Positions 7,905 to 15,152 of a stretch of DNA of 64,000 nucleotides are shown here, piece after piece (the first letter of the stretch is position 1; each line of letters begins with the position of its first letter). The stretch covers positions 248,001 through 312,000 of the forward strand of contig JAUKVZ010000002.1 of NCBI GenBank assembly GCA_032355985.1, in the 5' to 3' direction. Below the pieces are notes generated by a model, which saw only the letters and a program-made list of their open reading frames with translations, was not told the DNA's origin and did not search any database. The position numbers and the translations under genes were made by a program. This stretch comes from Sarcodiotheca gaudichaudii (lineage: Eukaryota > Rhodophyta > Florideophyceae > Gigartinales > Solieriaceae).

Positions 7905-8819
7905 TCACTCGACGATGCGCTCCCCGCTCGAACGAGCAAGCGCTCCGAACAACTCCGAGAGCCGCGTCGTCACCGGGCCGCGATTTCCATCTCCGATCAC
8001 GCGCCCATCGACCCGGCCAACCCAGGCGATCTCGCCCATCGTTCCGGTCGTGAAGCACTCATCCGCCGCGTACACATGTGTGAGCGAGTAGTTCCGCTCG
8101 CGGCAGGGCATCTCATGCTCGGCGCACAGCTTCAGCACGGTCTCTCTTGTGATCCCTTCGGGGCATGCCGTCGCGAAGCTCGTCTCGATGACGCCATCGG
8201 TCACGATGAATACGTGCGTCGCATTCGTCTCGGCGACGAACCCGTGCGCATCGAGCATGAGGGCATCGTCGGCCCCTGCGGCGTTCGCCTCGATCTTCGC
8301 CATGATGGACTGCAGCAAGTTATTGTGATGAATATTCGGATCCAGCGCATCGGGGCTGAATCGGCGCACGCTTGATGTGATCAGCGATAATCCGCTCTCC
8401 CCCACTGCGTCCGCGTAGACGGGCGACTTGTGCTCGGCGAGCACGATCAGCGTCGGCCCGGACTGGTTCAGCCTCGGATCCATGCCGCTTGTGATTTTCT
8501 CGCCGCGTGAGAGTGTCAGCCGGATGTGGGCTCCGTCGCGCATGCCGTTTGCATTCAGCGTTTTTTGGATCTCACCGACGATCGCCTCTTCATCGGGAAT
8601 CTCGATCATCCCGATGGCCTTCGCTGATCGCCGCAGCCTTCGCAGATGCTCACGCAGTTTGAAGATGCGCCCGTCATACAGGCGCAACCCTTCCCACACG
8701 CCATCGCCGCCCTGCACGAGCGAATCAAACGGGCTCACCCGCGCCTCGTCGCGATGCGCGAGTGTTCCGTTGATGTTGACCATCAGGTTTTTGTTACGCG
8801 GATCAAACTTTTGAAGCAC
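7905..8819 (-). CDS. class IV aminotransferase-fold protein with the PLP lysine replaced by His
   Basis: The protein is 304 aa and similar along its length to branched-chain and D-amino acid aminotransferases: INGTLAHRDEARVSPFDS, GDGVWEGLRLYDGRIFKLREHL, the HIRLTLSRG block, ADDALMLDAHGFVAETNATHVFIV, and GEIAWVGRVDGR. In active members the Schiff-base lysine sits in a pattern like D-I-K-x-x-N-x-L. Here the equivalent is N-I-H-H-N-N-L-L at 162-169, so the lysine is His164. It may be a non-catalytic or differently acting relative. GTG 8819 follows GAGGAA; ATG 8783 is an alternative. It lies 9 bases after the P-loop gene, and such proteins are, as far as I recall, fused to that domain in plants. 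Confidence 0.85.
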   Translation of the reverse strand: MLQKFDPRNKNLMVNINGTLAHRDEARVSPFDSLVQGGDGVWEGLRLYDGRIFKLREHLRRLRRSAKAIGMIEIPDEEAIVGEIQKTLNANGMRDGAHIRLTLSRGEKITSGMDPRLNQSGPTLIVLAEHKSPVYADAVGESGLSLITSSVRRFSPDALDPNIHHNNLLQSIMAKIEANAAGADDALMLDAHGFVAETNATHVFIVTDGVIETSFATACPEGITRETVLKLCAEHEMPCRERNYSLTHVYAADECFTTGTMGEIAWVGRVDGRVIGDGNRGPVTTRLSELFGALARSSGERIVE

Positions 8820-8828
8820 GAATGTTCC

Positions 8829-9587
8829 TCACACAATCCCCGGTCGGGCGCGCAATCGATGTGCAAAGAGCTCCCAGTACAACTCGTCGCATTGCTTTAC
8901 GACATGCTGCATTCCCACGGGCGTCTCCGCCGCTTTGTCGCGGGGCGGGCCGAACCCTGTGCTTTTTATCACGTTCCCGTACCAGTGCTCCGCCCACACG
9001 CCATCCGTCTGACGCAGGCCTGGCGTCCATGAGAGCATAGCGTCGTCGAACTCGATCCCGACACGTTCGCACAACTGCCGCAGCACACCCTCCGGATCTC
9101 GCAGCAGCTCGTCGCAGTCCACCACCGGCGGCGTGTCTCCTCGCCGCTCACACTCAGTGCGAAAGAGCGCCATCTGCTGGGGCAGACCCAGATCTCGCGC
9201 AGTTGGACGCTCGATCACCTTCACGAAACTTGCCACCATGTCCACCGGCCGCCGGATCAGAAAGCAGTTCGTCAGATTCTGAATCCACCCCGTCTCCATC
9301 GCGCTCGTGACATGATGCGCCATGTGCTTCTGGTACCAGATGGGACTTCCGCCAGGGGGTCGCCCGGTGAGCGCTCTGGCCACATCGCGCCAATCCGTCG
9401 GCTGCGAAACAATCACGGCTTCATGCGCCGGATGCTGCAATCGATGTGATGCGTCCAGCGTCGAGAGATAGTGGGCGTACAAGGGCTCGTCCGTCACCGC
9501 ACAGTCCACGCGGCTGCCGAAGGAGCGCATCATCGCCGTCGAAATATTTCGAGGCCCCGACCACATCGCAATCCGGATCACGCCCAT
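8829..9587 (-). CDS. sulfotransferase-like P-loop protein
   Basis: The protein is 252 aa. It opens with IRIAMWSGPRNISTAMMRSF, which resembles the 5'-phosphosulfate-binding loop of sulfotransferases (xPRSxST). TDEPLYAHYL follows, then FLIRRPVDMVASF, typical of the second sulfotransferase motif (R-x-P...S), and a C-terminal WAEHWYGNVIKSTGF. No signal peptide is visible, so it is cytosolic. AAGGAGG lies before ATG 9587. It is the first gene of a minus-strand unit with the lysine-less aminotransferase-like gene; the two are 9 bases apart. The substrate is unknown. A kinase-like use of the P-loop cannot be excluded. Confidence 0.75.
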   Translation of the reverse strand: MGVIRIAMWSGPRNISTAMMRSFGSRVDCAVTDEPLYAHYLSTLDASHRLQHPAHEAVIVSQPTDWRDVARALTGRPPGGSPIWYQKHMAHHVTSAMETGWIQNLTNCFLIRRPVDMVASFVKVIERPTARDLGLPQQMALFRTECERRGDTPPVVDCDELLRDPEGVLRQLCERVGIEFDDAMLSWTPGLRQTDGVWAEHWYGNVIKSTGFGPPRDKAAETPVGMQHVVKQCDELYWELFAHRLRARPGIV

Positions 9588-9672
9588 GCGGAAATTTCCT
9601 CCTTCGCCCGCATTGTCCTGAATCCAAGCCCGGGCGCCGCCCGTATACAGAATGAAGATTCAGAAGGCCCGC

Positions 9673-9700
9673 TTGACCGCCCTCCATCGAGGGCTACGAT
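9673..9700 (+). promoter_or_regulatory. predicted sigma70-type promoter of the his operon
   Basis: TTGACC (9673-9678) and TACGAT (9695-9700) are separated by 16 bases, a good match to -35/-10 elements. Transcription would start near 9707, only a few bases before the leader peptide ATG at 9710, implying a leaderless or nearly leaderless leader ORF. A TATACA at 9644-9649 has no matching -35. The call rests on consensus matching only. Confidence 0.5.
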
Positions 9701-9709
9701 GAGCCACTC

Positions 9710-9775
9710 ATGTCCGCGAAGACCCTCCATCACGACCATCATCATCACATGCATTCGATGCATGGGACTGGCTGA
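9710..9775 (+). CDS. hisL: his operon leader peptide (21 aa, His-rich)
   Basis: This short ORF runs ATG 9710 to TGA 9773 and encodes 21 residues. Eight are histidine, all between residues 7 and 18: two His, Asp, four His, Met, His, Ser, Met, His. This is the hallmark of a his attenuator leader: ribosome stalling at His codons when charged tRNA-His is short would alter folding of the downstream RNA. A 7-bp inverted repeat (CATGCAT-tcg-ATGCATG, 9748-9764) lies inside the ORF, and a terminator-type hairpin follows at 9821-9844. The first structural gene, hisG, begins 142 bases after the stop. GAGGG is present but 16 bases upstream of the ATG, so initiation is probably near-leaderless or weak. 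Confidence 0.82.
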   Translation: MSAKTLHHDHHHHMHSMHGTG

Positions 9776-9820
9776 TGGTCTGGAGCGATTGTCTCGCCCC
9801 GTTTGAAGCGAACTGACCAG

Positions 9821-9850
9821 AACGCCGGCCCCAGGGTCGGCGTTGTTCAT
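9821..9850 (+). terminator. attenuator terminator hairpin upstream of hisG
   Basis: AACGCCGGCC (9821-9830) pairs with GGTCGGCGTT (9835-9844): a 10-bp stem with one G.U pair and a CCAG tetraloop, followed by GTTCAT. The U run is short (TTGTT). It sits between the His-rich leader ORF and hisG, where an attenuator terminator belongs. Possible competing pairings include TGGTC (9776-9780) with GACCA (9815-9819) and TCTGG (9779-9783) with CCAGA (9817-9821); the latter would invade the base of the stem. Confidence 0.7.
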
Positions 9851-9917
9851 ATCCGGGTTGCAGACGCGCCCGGACGCCGACTCTGGATTCCGCCGGCTCG
9901 ACCAGCGAAGGAATCCG

Positions 9918-10832
9918 ATGTCGCAGACACTCACCCAATCAGATTTGTCCAACGCGCAGAGCCGAAGAGTCAGCCGCGACCTGCGACTGGCGATCCCCAC
10001 GGGACGCATGCAGCAGCAGGTTGTCGAACTGCTCCGTGACGCCGGCGTGCGGACTATTTCCACAGTGCGGGATTATCGCCCTGCTGTCTCTCTCGACGGA
10101 TGTGAAGCCAAGCTGCTCAAGCCGCAGGCCATCGTGGAGATGCTCGATCAGGGCGCCCGCGATCTCGGCTTCGCCGGCGCCGACTGGATTCGCGAGCGGC
10201 AGGCTGACGTTGTCGAACTGCTTGATACGAAACTGGACGCCGTGCGAATCGTCGCTGCAGCGCCCGCCGATCTTCTCGTTGATGGTCGCCTGCCGGATCG
10301 TCCGCTTGTCATCGCCTCGGAGTACGTCAACCTGGCGACTGAATGGTCGCAGCGCTTTGGCCTGACACGTGCACGCGTTCTCCGATCATTCGGCGCCACC
10401 GAAGCGCTTCCACCGGAGGACGCCGACGTCATCATCGACAACGTCGCCACCGGGGCGACGCTGGAGGCGAACAACCTGCTGATCGTCGACGAAGTCGGTC
10501 GGTCGAGCACGCGTCTCTACGCCAGCCGCGACGCGATGCAGGATCCCGATCGTGCCGAGCGCATCAGTGCGCTCGTCACGCTTCTTGAAAGTGTGCTTGC
10601 TGCCCGAGGGCGGCGCATCGTGGAGTTCAATATTCGAACGTCCGATCTTGATCGCGCCGCGGGCGCGCTTCCCGCCATGCGAGAGCCGACGATCGCTCCG
10701 CTTCGAGACTCCGGCTGGTGCGCTGTCAAGATCGCCGTGCGGCGCGACGGCCTGGCGGATCTTCTCCCTGAAATAAAGCGCGCTGGCGGTTGCGACATCC
10801 TCGTCACCAGCCCCTCACAGATCATCCCCTGA
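9918..10832 (+). CDS. hisG: ATP phosphoribosyltransferase (long form)
   Basis: The protein is 304 aa and catalyses the first committed step of histidine synthesis: ATP + PRPP to phosphoribosyl-ATP. It shows RLAIPTGRMQQQVVELL at the N-terminus, FAGADWIRER, IASEYVNLATEW, and the PRPP-binding loop DVIIDNVATGATLEANNL. The C-terminal ~75 residues form the ACT-like regulatory domain of long-form HisG (AVKIAVRRDGLADLLPEIKRAGG), so feedback inhibition by His is expected and no HisZ is needed. ATG 9918 has GAAGGA upstream. The open frame extends to a TTG at 9843, but that lies within the attenuator hairpin. Confidence 0.94.
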   Translation: MSQTLTQSDLSNAQSRRVSRDLRLAIPTGRMQQQVVELLRDAGVRTISTVRDYRPAVSLDGCEAKLLKPQAIVEMLDQGARDLGFAGADWIRERQADVVELLDTKLDAVRIVAAAPADLLVDGRLPDRPLVIASEYVNLATEWSQRFGLTRARVLRSFGATEALPPEDADVIIDNVATGATLEANNLLIVDEVGRSSTRLYASRDAMQDPDRAERISALVTLLESVLAARGRRIVEFNIRTSDLDRAAGALPAMREPTIAPLRDSGWCAVKIAVRRDGLADLLPEIKRAGGCDILVTSPSQIIP

Positions 10833-10851
10833 CACACGGAAAGCCGGACCC

Positions 10852-11922
10852 ATGACGACGCTTATGCCTCCATTCATCTACAAGCCGCCGGCGGCCGCGC
10901 CCTGCATTGATCTGCGCCTCGATCGCAACGAAGGCCCACCTCCGATGCCAGAGGATCTCGCCGCGCTCCGTGACATCGCGCCCGAGGAACTGCAGCGATA
11001 TCCCGACGCCTGCGCCGTCGAATCGAAGCTTGCTGATGCGCTCGATGAGCCCTCTGAACGCGTCATGCTCACGGCAGGCGCTGATGACGCTCTCGAGCGC
11101 CTGATCCGCGCATGCGCTTCACCTCAGAGGCCACTACTTACGTTCACTCCAATCTTCGAGATGATTCCACGCTACGCGCAGCGCTCCGGGTCAGCAATTC
11201 GCAGCGTCAATTGGTCTCGCGGCGACTTTCCCATGAGCGAGTTCATGGCGCGACTCACGCCTGATCTCGGCTGCGTTCTGCTCACTTCGCCCAACAATCC
11301 CACTGGGCTGGCGATTCAGACACAGGATCTCGTCTCCATCGCCAGGCGCGCCCGTTCATTTCGGGTTCCGTTGATTGTCGACCAGGCGTACATCGACTTC
11401 TCAAATGATGATCCGACTGATGCCCTTCGACGTTTTGAGAATGTTGCGCTCGTTCGGACGTTTTCGAAAGCCTGGGGCCTCGCCGGCCTGCGGCTCGGCT
11501 GCGCCATCGCCGAGCCCACGCTACTCGATCGCGCACGCGCCTTCGGGCAGCCCTACGCCATCTCCGCTCCATCTCTGCGCGTCCTCGAGACACGCCTTTC
11601 CCTTTCCTCCCTGCCCCGATTGACCTACCTCCGGCAGGTGCGCGCGGAGCGCCGCCTGCTGGAGGAGGTCCTCGGGCGACTGGGACTCGATTCCCTGCCT
11701 TCACAGGCGAACTTTGTCTTTGCCCGCGGCCTGCAGGCGCTGCAGTTCTCGAACGCTTTGCGCCGTCGCGGCGTCGCTACGCGAACGTTTGCCGACAATC
11801 CGGGGCTGTCCGACGCCATCCGCATCACGTGCCCTGGTGATGAACTTCGCATGCAGCTCCTTCTCACGCGCATCCGTGCTGCGGCGCTCGAACTCAATCT
11901 TCCGGAGGAGGCGGGCTCATGA
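10852..11922 (+). CDS. hisC: histidinol-phosphate aminotransferase
   Basis: The protein is 356 aa, of fold-type I. It converts imidazole-acetol phosphate to histidinol phosphate. Visible features are LRLDRNEGPPP at the N-terminus, the cofactor block TAGADDALERLIRAC, LLTSPNNPTG, IVDQAYIDF and the Schiff-base lysine in TFSKAWGLAGLRLG. The tail carries AIRITCPGDELRMQLLLTRI, near the family RITVGTxEE motif. It starts 19 bases after hisG with GGAAAG upstream and overlaps hisB by four bases (ATGA). The operon context supports HisC over other class I/II aminotransferases. Confidence 0.93.
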   Translation: MTTLMPPFIYKPPAAAPCIDLRLDRNEGPPPMPEDLAALRDIAPEELQRYPDACAVESKLADALDEPSERVMLTAGADDALERLIRACASPQRPLLTFTPIFEMIPRYAQRSGSAIRSVNWSRGDFPMSEFMARLTPDLGCVLLTSPNNPTGLAIQTQDLVSIARRARSFRVPLIVDQAYIDFSNDDPTDALRRFENVALVRTFSKAWGLAGLRLGCAIAEPTLLDRARAFGQPYAISAPSLRVLETRLSLSSLPRLTYLRQVRAERRLLEEVLGRLGLDSLPSQANFVFARGLQALQFSNALRRRGVATRTFADNPGLSDAIRITCPGDELRMQLLLTRIRAAALELNLPEEAGS

Positions 11923-12503
11923 GACGCGCACGTATCAAGCGAGCAACCAGCGAGACCGAGATCCTTGTCGAACTTGATCTCGATATGCCGGGCGCCCGCC
12001 GCATCGACACCGGACTTCCCTTCCTGGATCACATGCTTGACGCCTTTGCGCTGCATGCCGGCATTGGGCTTGATTTATCCTGTTGCGGCGATCTGAACAT
12101 TGACGATCACCACACCGTTGAGGACTGTGCATTGGCGCTCGGAGCGGCGATTGACCAGGCTCTCGCCGATCGCACGGGACTCACGCGATTCGGCGCCGCC
12201 TACGCGCCTCTCGACGAGGCGCTGGTCCGCGTCGTCATTGATTTGTCCGGAAGGCCCGCCGCATCCATCGATCTTGGGCTTCGGCGTGAGATGCTGGGCT
12301 CGGTCTCCTGCGAGAACTTCCGACACTTCTTCTCAAGCTTTGCGAACGCAGCTCAATGCAGCCTGCACGTTGATGCGCTGAAGGGTGACAACGATCACCA
12401 TCGCGTTGAAGCTGCGTTCAAGTCGTTCGCACTGGCGATTCGCCAGGCCATTGCGCCGACCGGCGCTGGTGTCGCGCCAAGCACGAAGGGAGCGCTGTTG
12501 TGA
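11919..12503 (+). CDS. hisB: imidazoleglycerol-phosphate dehydratase
   Basis: The protein is 194 aa, the size of monofunctional IGPD with no fused histidinol phosphatase. The metal-binding repeats are clear: TGLPFLDHMLDAFALHAG, DDHHTVEDCALALG and GDNDHHRVEAAFKSFALA. It dehydrates imidazoleglycerol phosphate to imidazole-acetol phosphate. ATG 11919 overlaps hisC by four bases, and its own stop overlaps the GTG of hisH by four. Because there is no phosphatase domain here or elsewhere in the operon, histidinol-phosphate phosphatase must be encoded outside the window. Confidence 0.95.
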   Translation: MRRARIKRATSETEILVELDLDMPGARRIDTGLPFLDHMLDAFALHAGIGLDLSCCGDLNIDDHHTVEDCALALGAAIDQALADRTGLTRFGAAYAPLDEALVRVVIDLSGRPAASIDLGLRREMLGSVSCENFRHFFSSFANAAQCSLHVDALKGDNDHHRVEAAFKSFALAIRQAIAPTGAGVAPSTKGALL

Positions 12504-13129
12504 GCGACTGCCTTATCGTCCATACGGGTGTATCCAATACCGCGTCGATCATCGCCGCTTTCGGCCGCCTCGGCATTCTCGCGAAGCCGACATTGCGCGC
12601 AGACGCCATCGCCAGCGCTCCCCTCGTCGTCCTTCCCGGTGTCGGCGCATTTCAGCCGGCCATCGAGCAGCTGCGCAAAGACTCCGTTGATCAGGCTTTG
12701 CAGGAGCGGATCGCCAGCGACAAACCGACGCTTGCCATCTGCCTGGGTATGCAGATCCTGCTGGATGGCAGTGAGGAAGCTGACGGCGCCGCTGGTCTCG
12801 GCGTCATTTCCGGTGTCGCGCGATCACTGCCGCCCGGCGCCCGCACGCCTCAGATGGGATGGACTGAAATCATCCCGGACGACGGCTGTTCGATTACATC
12901 CGGAGCCGCCTACTTCGCGAACTCCTACGCCCTGTTCACTCCACCCGATGCGGACTGGCGATGCGCGTGGTCCATGTGTTCAGGCCGCCGGTATGTGGCC
13001 GCACTTACTCGCGGCGCCACGATCGCATGTCAGTTTCATCCTGAACTCTCCGGCGCATGGGGCGATGCTCTGCTCGCCCGGTGGGCTGGTCAAGCTATAC
13101 AGCCAAAGGGCGCGACGTCATGCTCATGA
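12500..13129 (+). CDS. hisH: imidazole glycerol phosphate synthase, glutaminase subunit
   Basis: The protein is 209 aa, a class I glutamine amidotransferase. The nucleophile cysteine is in AICLGMQILL and the catalytic His/Glu in CQFHPELSG; VLPGVGAF and PQMGWTEI are HisH-specific. It feeds ammonia to HisF. The start is GTG 12500, overlapping the hisB stop as GTGA; no better ATG exists nearby. The stop overlaps the hisF start by four bases. Confidence 0.93.
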   Translation: MSDCLIVHTGVSNTASIIAAFGRLGILAKPTLRADAIASAPLVVLPGVGAFQPAIEQLRKDSVDQALQERIASDKPTLAICLGMQILLDGSEEADGAAGLGVISGVARSLPPGARTPQMGWTEIIPDDGCSITSGAAYFANSYALFTPPDADWRCAWSMCSGRRYVAALTRGATIACQFHPELSGAWGDALLARWAGQAIQPKGATSCS

Positions 13130-13878
13130 ATCGAATCATTCCATGTTTGGATATTCGCGCCGGGCGTGTCGTCAAGGGCGTGCAGTTCAAGGGGCTGCGC
13201 GATGTCGGCGATCCCGGGCAACTGGCCTGCCGCTACGACATGGCGGGCGCCGACGAGCTCTGCATGCTCGACGTGAGCGCCACTCTGGAAGAGCGCGACG
13301 CCTCACTTCAAACCGTCCGCGATATTCGGCAGAGTTTGCGCATCCCTCTCACGGTCGGGGGCGGCGTGATCGGACTCGATTCCGCTGAGCGCCTTTTGCT
13401 TGCGGGCGCGGACAAAGTCGCTGTCAATACCGCAGCCGTCTTGCGGCCTGCGCTTCTGACTGAGATTGCCCTGCGCTACGGCCGTCAGTGCGTTGTCTGC
13501 GCGATCGACGCCGCCTCGCGTCTGGAAGGATCGGGCTGGGAAGTCGTCATCCGCTCCGGCAGCGAACGGACCGGCATCGACGCAGTCACATGGGCTCGCC
13601 GCGCTGTTCAGGCCGGGGCCGGCGAGATTCTCCTCACGAGTTTTGATCGCGACGGCGCCCGCTCCGGATATGACCTGCCTCTTCTGAGAGCCATCTGCAA
13701 CGCAGTGGCTGTGCCGATCATCGCTTCCGGCGGAGCAGCACATGCCCGGCACATGGCTGAGGCCATCGACGCCGGCGCCGGCGCCGTCCTCGCCGCTTCC
13801 ATTCTCCACGACGGAGACACCTGTATCCGCACACTCAAGCAAGAACTCAGCGCCATAGGCGCAGGAGTCCGATTGTGA
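13126..13878 (+). CDS. hisF: imidazole glycerol phosphate synthase, cyclase subunit
   Basis: The protein is 250 aa, a TIM barrel. It begins NRIIPCLDIRAGRVVKGVQF, with the first catalytic Asp in CLDI. The second catalytic Asp is in VVCAIDAASR, and the phosphate-binding loops GGGVIGLDSAERLL and IIASGGAAHARHM are present. It cyclises PRFAR with ammonia from HisH to give imidazoleglycerol phosphate and AICAR. ATG 13126 is preferred because it overlaps hisH by exactly four bases, as elsewhere in this operon; ATG 13120 would add two residues. Loop 1 is shorter and more divergent than in many HisF proteins. Confidence 0.94.
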   Translation: MNRIIPCLDIRAGRVVKGVQFKGLRDVGDPGQLACRYDMAGADELCMLDVSATLEERDASLQTVRDIRQSLRIPLTVGGGVIGLDSAERLLLAGADKVAVNTAAVLRPALLTEIALRYGRQCVVCAIDAASRLEGSGWEVVIRSGSERTGIDAVTWARRAVQAGAGEILLTSFDRDGARSGYDLPLLRAICNAVAVPIIASGGAAHARHMAEAIDAGAGAVLAASILHDGDTCIRTLKQELSAIGAGVRL

Positions 13879-15152
13879 TCATTCCATCCATCGATATTCA
13901 GAACGGCAGCGCCGTCCAGCTTGTCGGAGGCCGGGAGAAGGTCATCGACGCAGGTGATCCGCGCCCGCTCGCCGAGCGCTTCGGCCGCGTGGGTGAGGTC
14001 GCTGTTATAGATCTCGATGCAGCCATGGGCGTCGGCGACAACACGGAGCTCATGACTGAACTCCTCTCGTTCGCCCCCTGCCGCGTTGGCGGCGGCATCC
14101 GAACAGTTGACCAGGCTTTCGATTGGCTTGATCGCGGCGCCGAGCGCGTCATCCTCGGAACAGCCGCTACACCGGACATTCTCAGATCGCTCCCGCGCGA
14201 GCGTGTCATCGCTGCACTCGATCATCGCGATGGAGCCGTGCTTTCCCATGGGTGGACCCGAGCCACTTCTGACTCGGTTATTGAGCGCATGCGACGGCTC
14301 AGAGAGTTCGTCGGTGGATTCCTTGTCACCTTCGTCGAGACCGAAGGCCGCATGTGCGGCCTACCGCTTGAAACGGTCAACGAGCTGAAGGAGGAAGCAG
14401 GCGACGCCGCGCTCACCCTCGCAGGCGGCGTCGCCTCCACCGACGACATCGCACAGGCAGACAGGGCGGGCGCCGACGTCCAGATTGGTATGGCTTTGTA
14501 TTCCGGCCGCATCGATCTCGCAGACGCGTTTCTTGCGCCAGTCAAGTCTGATCGTTCAGACGGCCTCGTGCCCACCATTGTCCAGGAAGAGCGCGGAGAG
14601 AGTCTGGGCCTCACATACTCCAGCGCCGAAAGCGTCCGCGCCGCACTCGATGAAGGCGCAGGCGTCTACTGGTCACGCAGCCGGAATGAACTCTGGCGCA
14701 AGGGCGCCTCATCCGGCGACACGCAGCGCCTCGTGCGCATCGAAGTGGATTGTGATCGTGACGCGCTGCGATTCATCACCGCTCAGCATGGGCGCGGCTT
14801 CTGCCACACCGGATCGCGGTCCTGCTTCGGCGCCTCTTCCACCCTGGCCGACATCCAGCGACACATCGCGACGTCAGCACGAAGCGCCGATGTGAACTCC
14901 TACACCAGGCGACTTCTGCAGGACCCGGGCCTCCTCGCCCGCAAACTTGCCGAGGAAGCCAGCGAGCTCGCCGAAGCTCGCCGACGCGAGGATGTCATCT
15001 GGGAAGGCGCCGACCTTCTTTTCTTCACACTCACCGCTCTCCAGCGGCAAGGCGTTGACATCAATGACATCCAGCGCGAGCTGGAGCGTCGGACGCGCCG
15101 CACTCGCCGGCGCGACGGAAGCGTCGTCGCAACGGGAGGCATTTCGTCATGA
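13875..15152 (+). CDS. hisA: three-domain fusion HisA-HisI-HisE
   Basis: The protein is 425 aa with three his enzymes in one chain. Residues 1 to about 220 are HisA (ProFAR isomerase): PSIDIQNGSAVQL with the first catalytic Asp, CRVGGGIRT, ALDHRDG with the second Asp, and LTLAGGVAS. Residues about 226-330 are HisI (PR-AMP cyclohydrolase): VPTIVQEERGE, YWSRSRNELWRKGASSGDTQ, metal-binding DCDRD and CHTGSRSCFG. Residues about 335-425 are HisE (PR-ATP pyrophosphatase): DPGLLARKLAEEASEL and WEGADLLFFTLTAL. It would perform three consecutive conversions (PR-ATP to PR-AMP to ProFAR to PRFAR). The usual TDI..DG block of HisA reads TFVETEG, keeping the Thr. GTG 13875 overlaps hisF (GTGA). HisIE fusions are common; adding HisA is not. 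Confidence 0.92.
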   Translation: MIIPSIDIQNGSAVQLVGGREKVIDAGDPRPLAERFGRVGEVAVIDLDAAMGVGDNTELMTELLSFAPCRVGGGIRTVDQAFDWLDRGAERVILGTAATPDILRSLPRERVIAALDHRDGAVLSHGWTRATSDSVIERMRRLREFVGGFLVTFVETEGRMCGLPLETVNELKEEAGDAALTLAGGVASTDDIAQADRAGADVQIGMALYSGRIDLADAFLAPVKSDRSDGLVPTIVQEERGESLGLTYSSAESVRAALDEGAGVYWSRSRNELWRKGASSGDTQRLVRIEVDCDRDALRFITAQHGRGFCHTGSRSCFGASSTLADIQRHIATSARSADVNSYTRRLLQDPGLLARKLAEEASELAEARRREDVIWEGADLLFFTLTALQRQGVDINDIQRELERRTRRTRRRDGSVVATGGISS

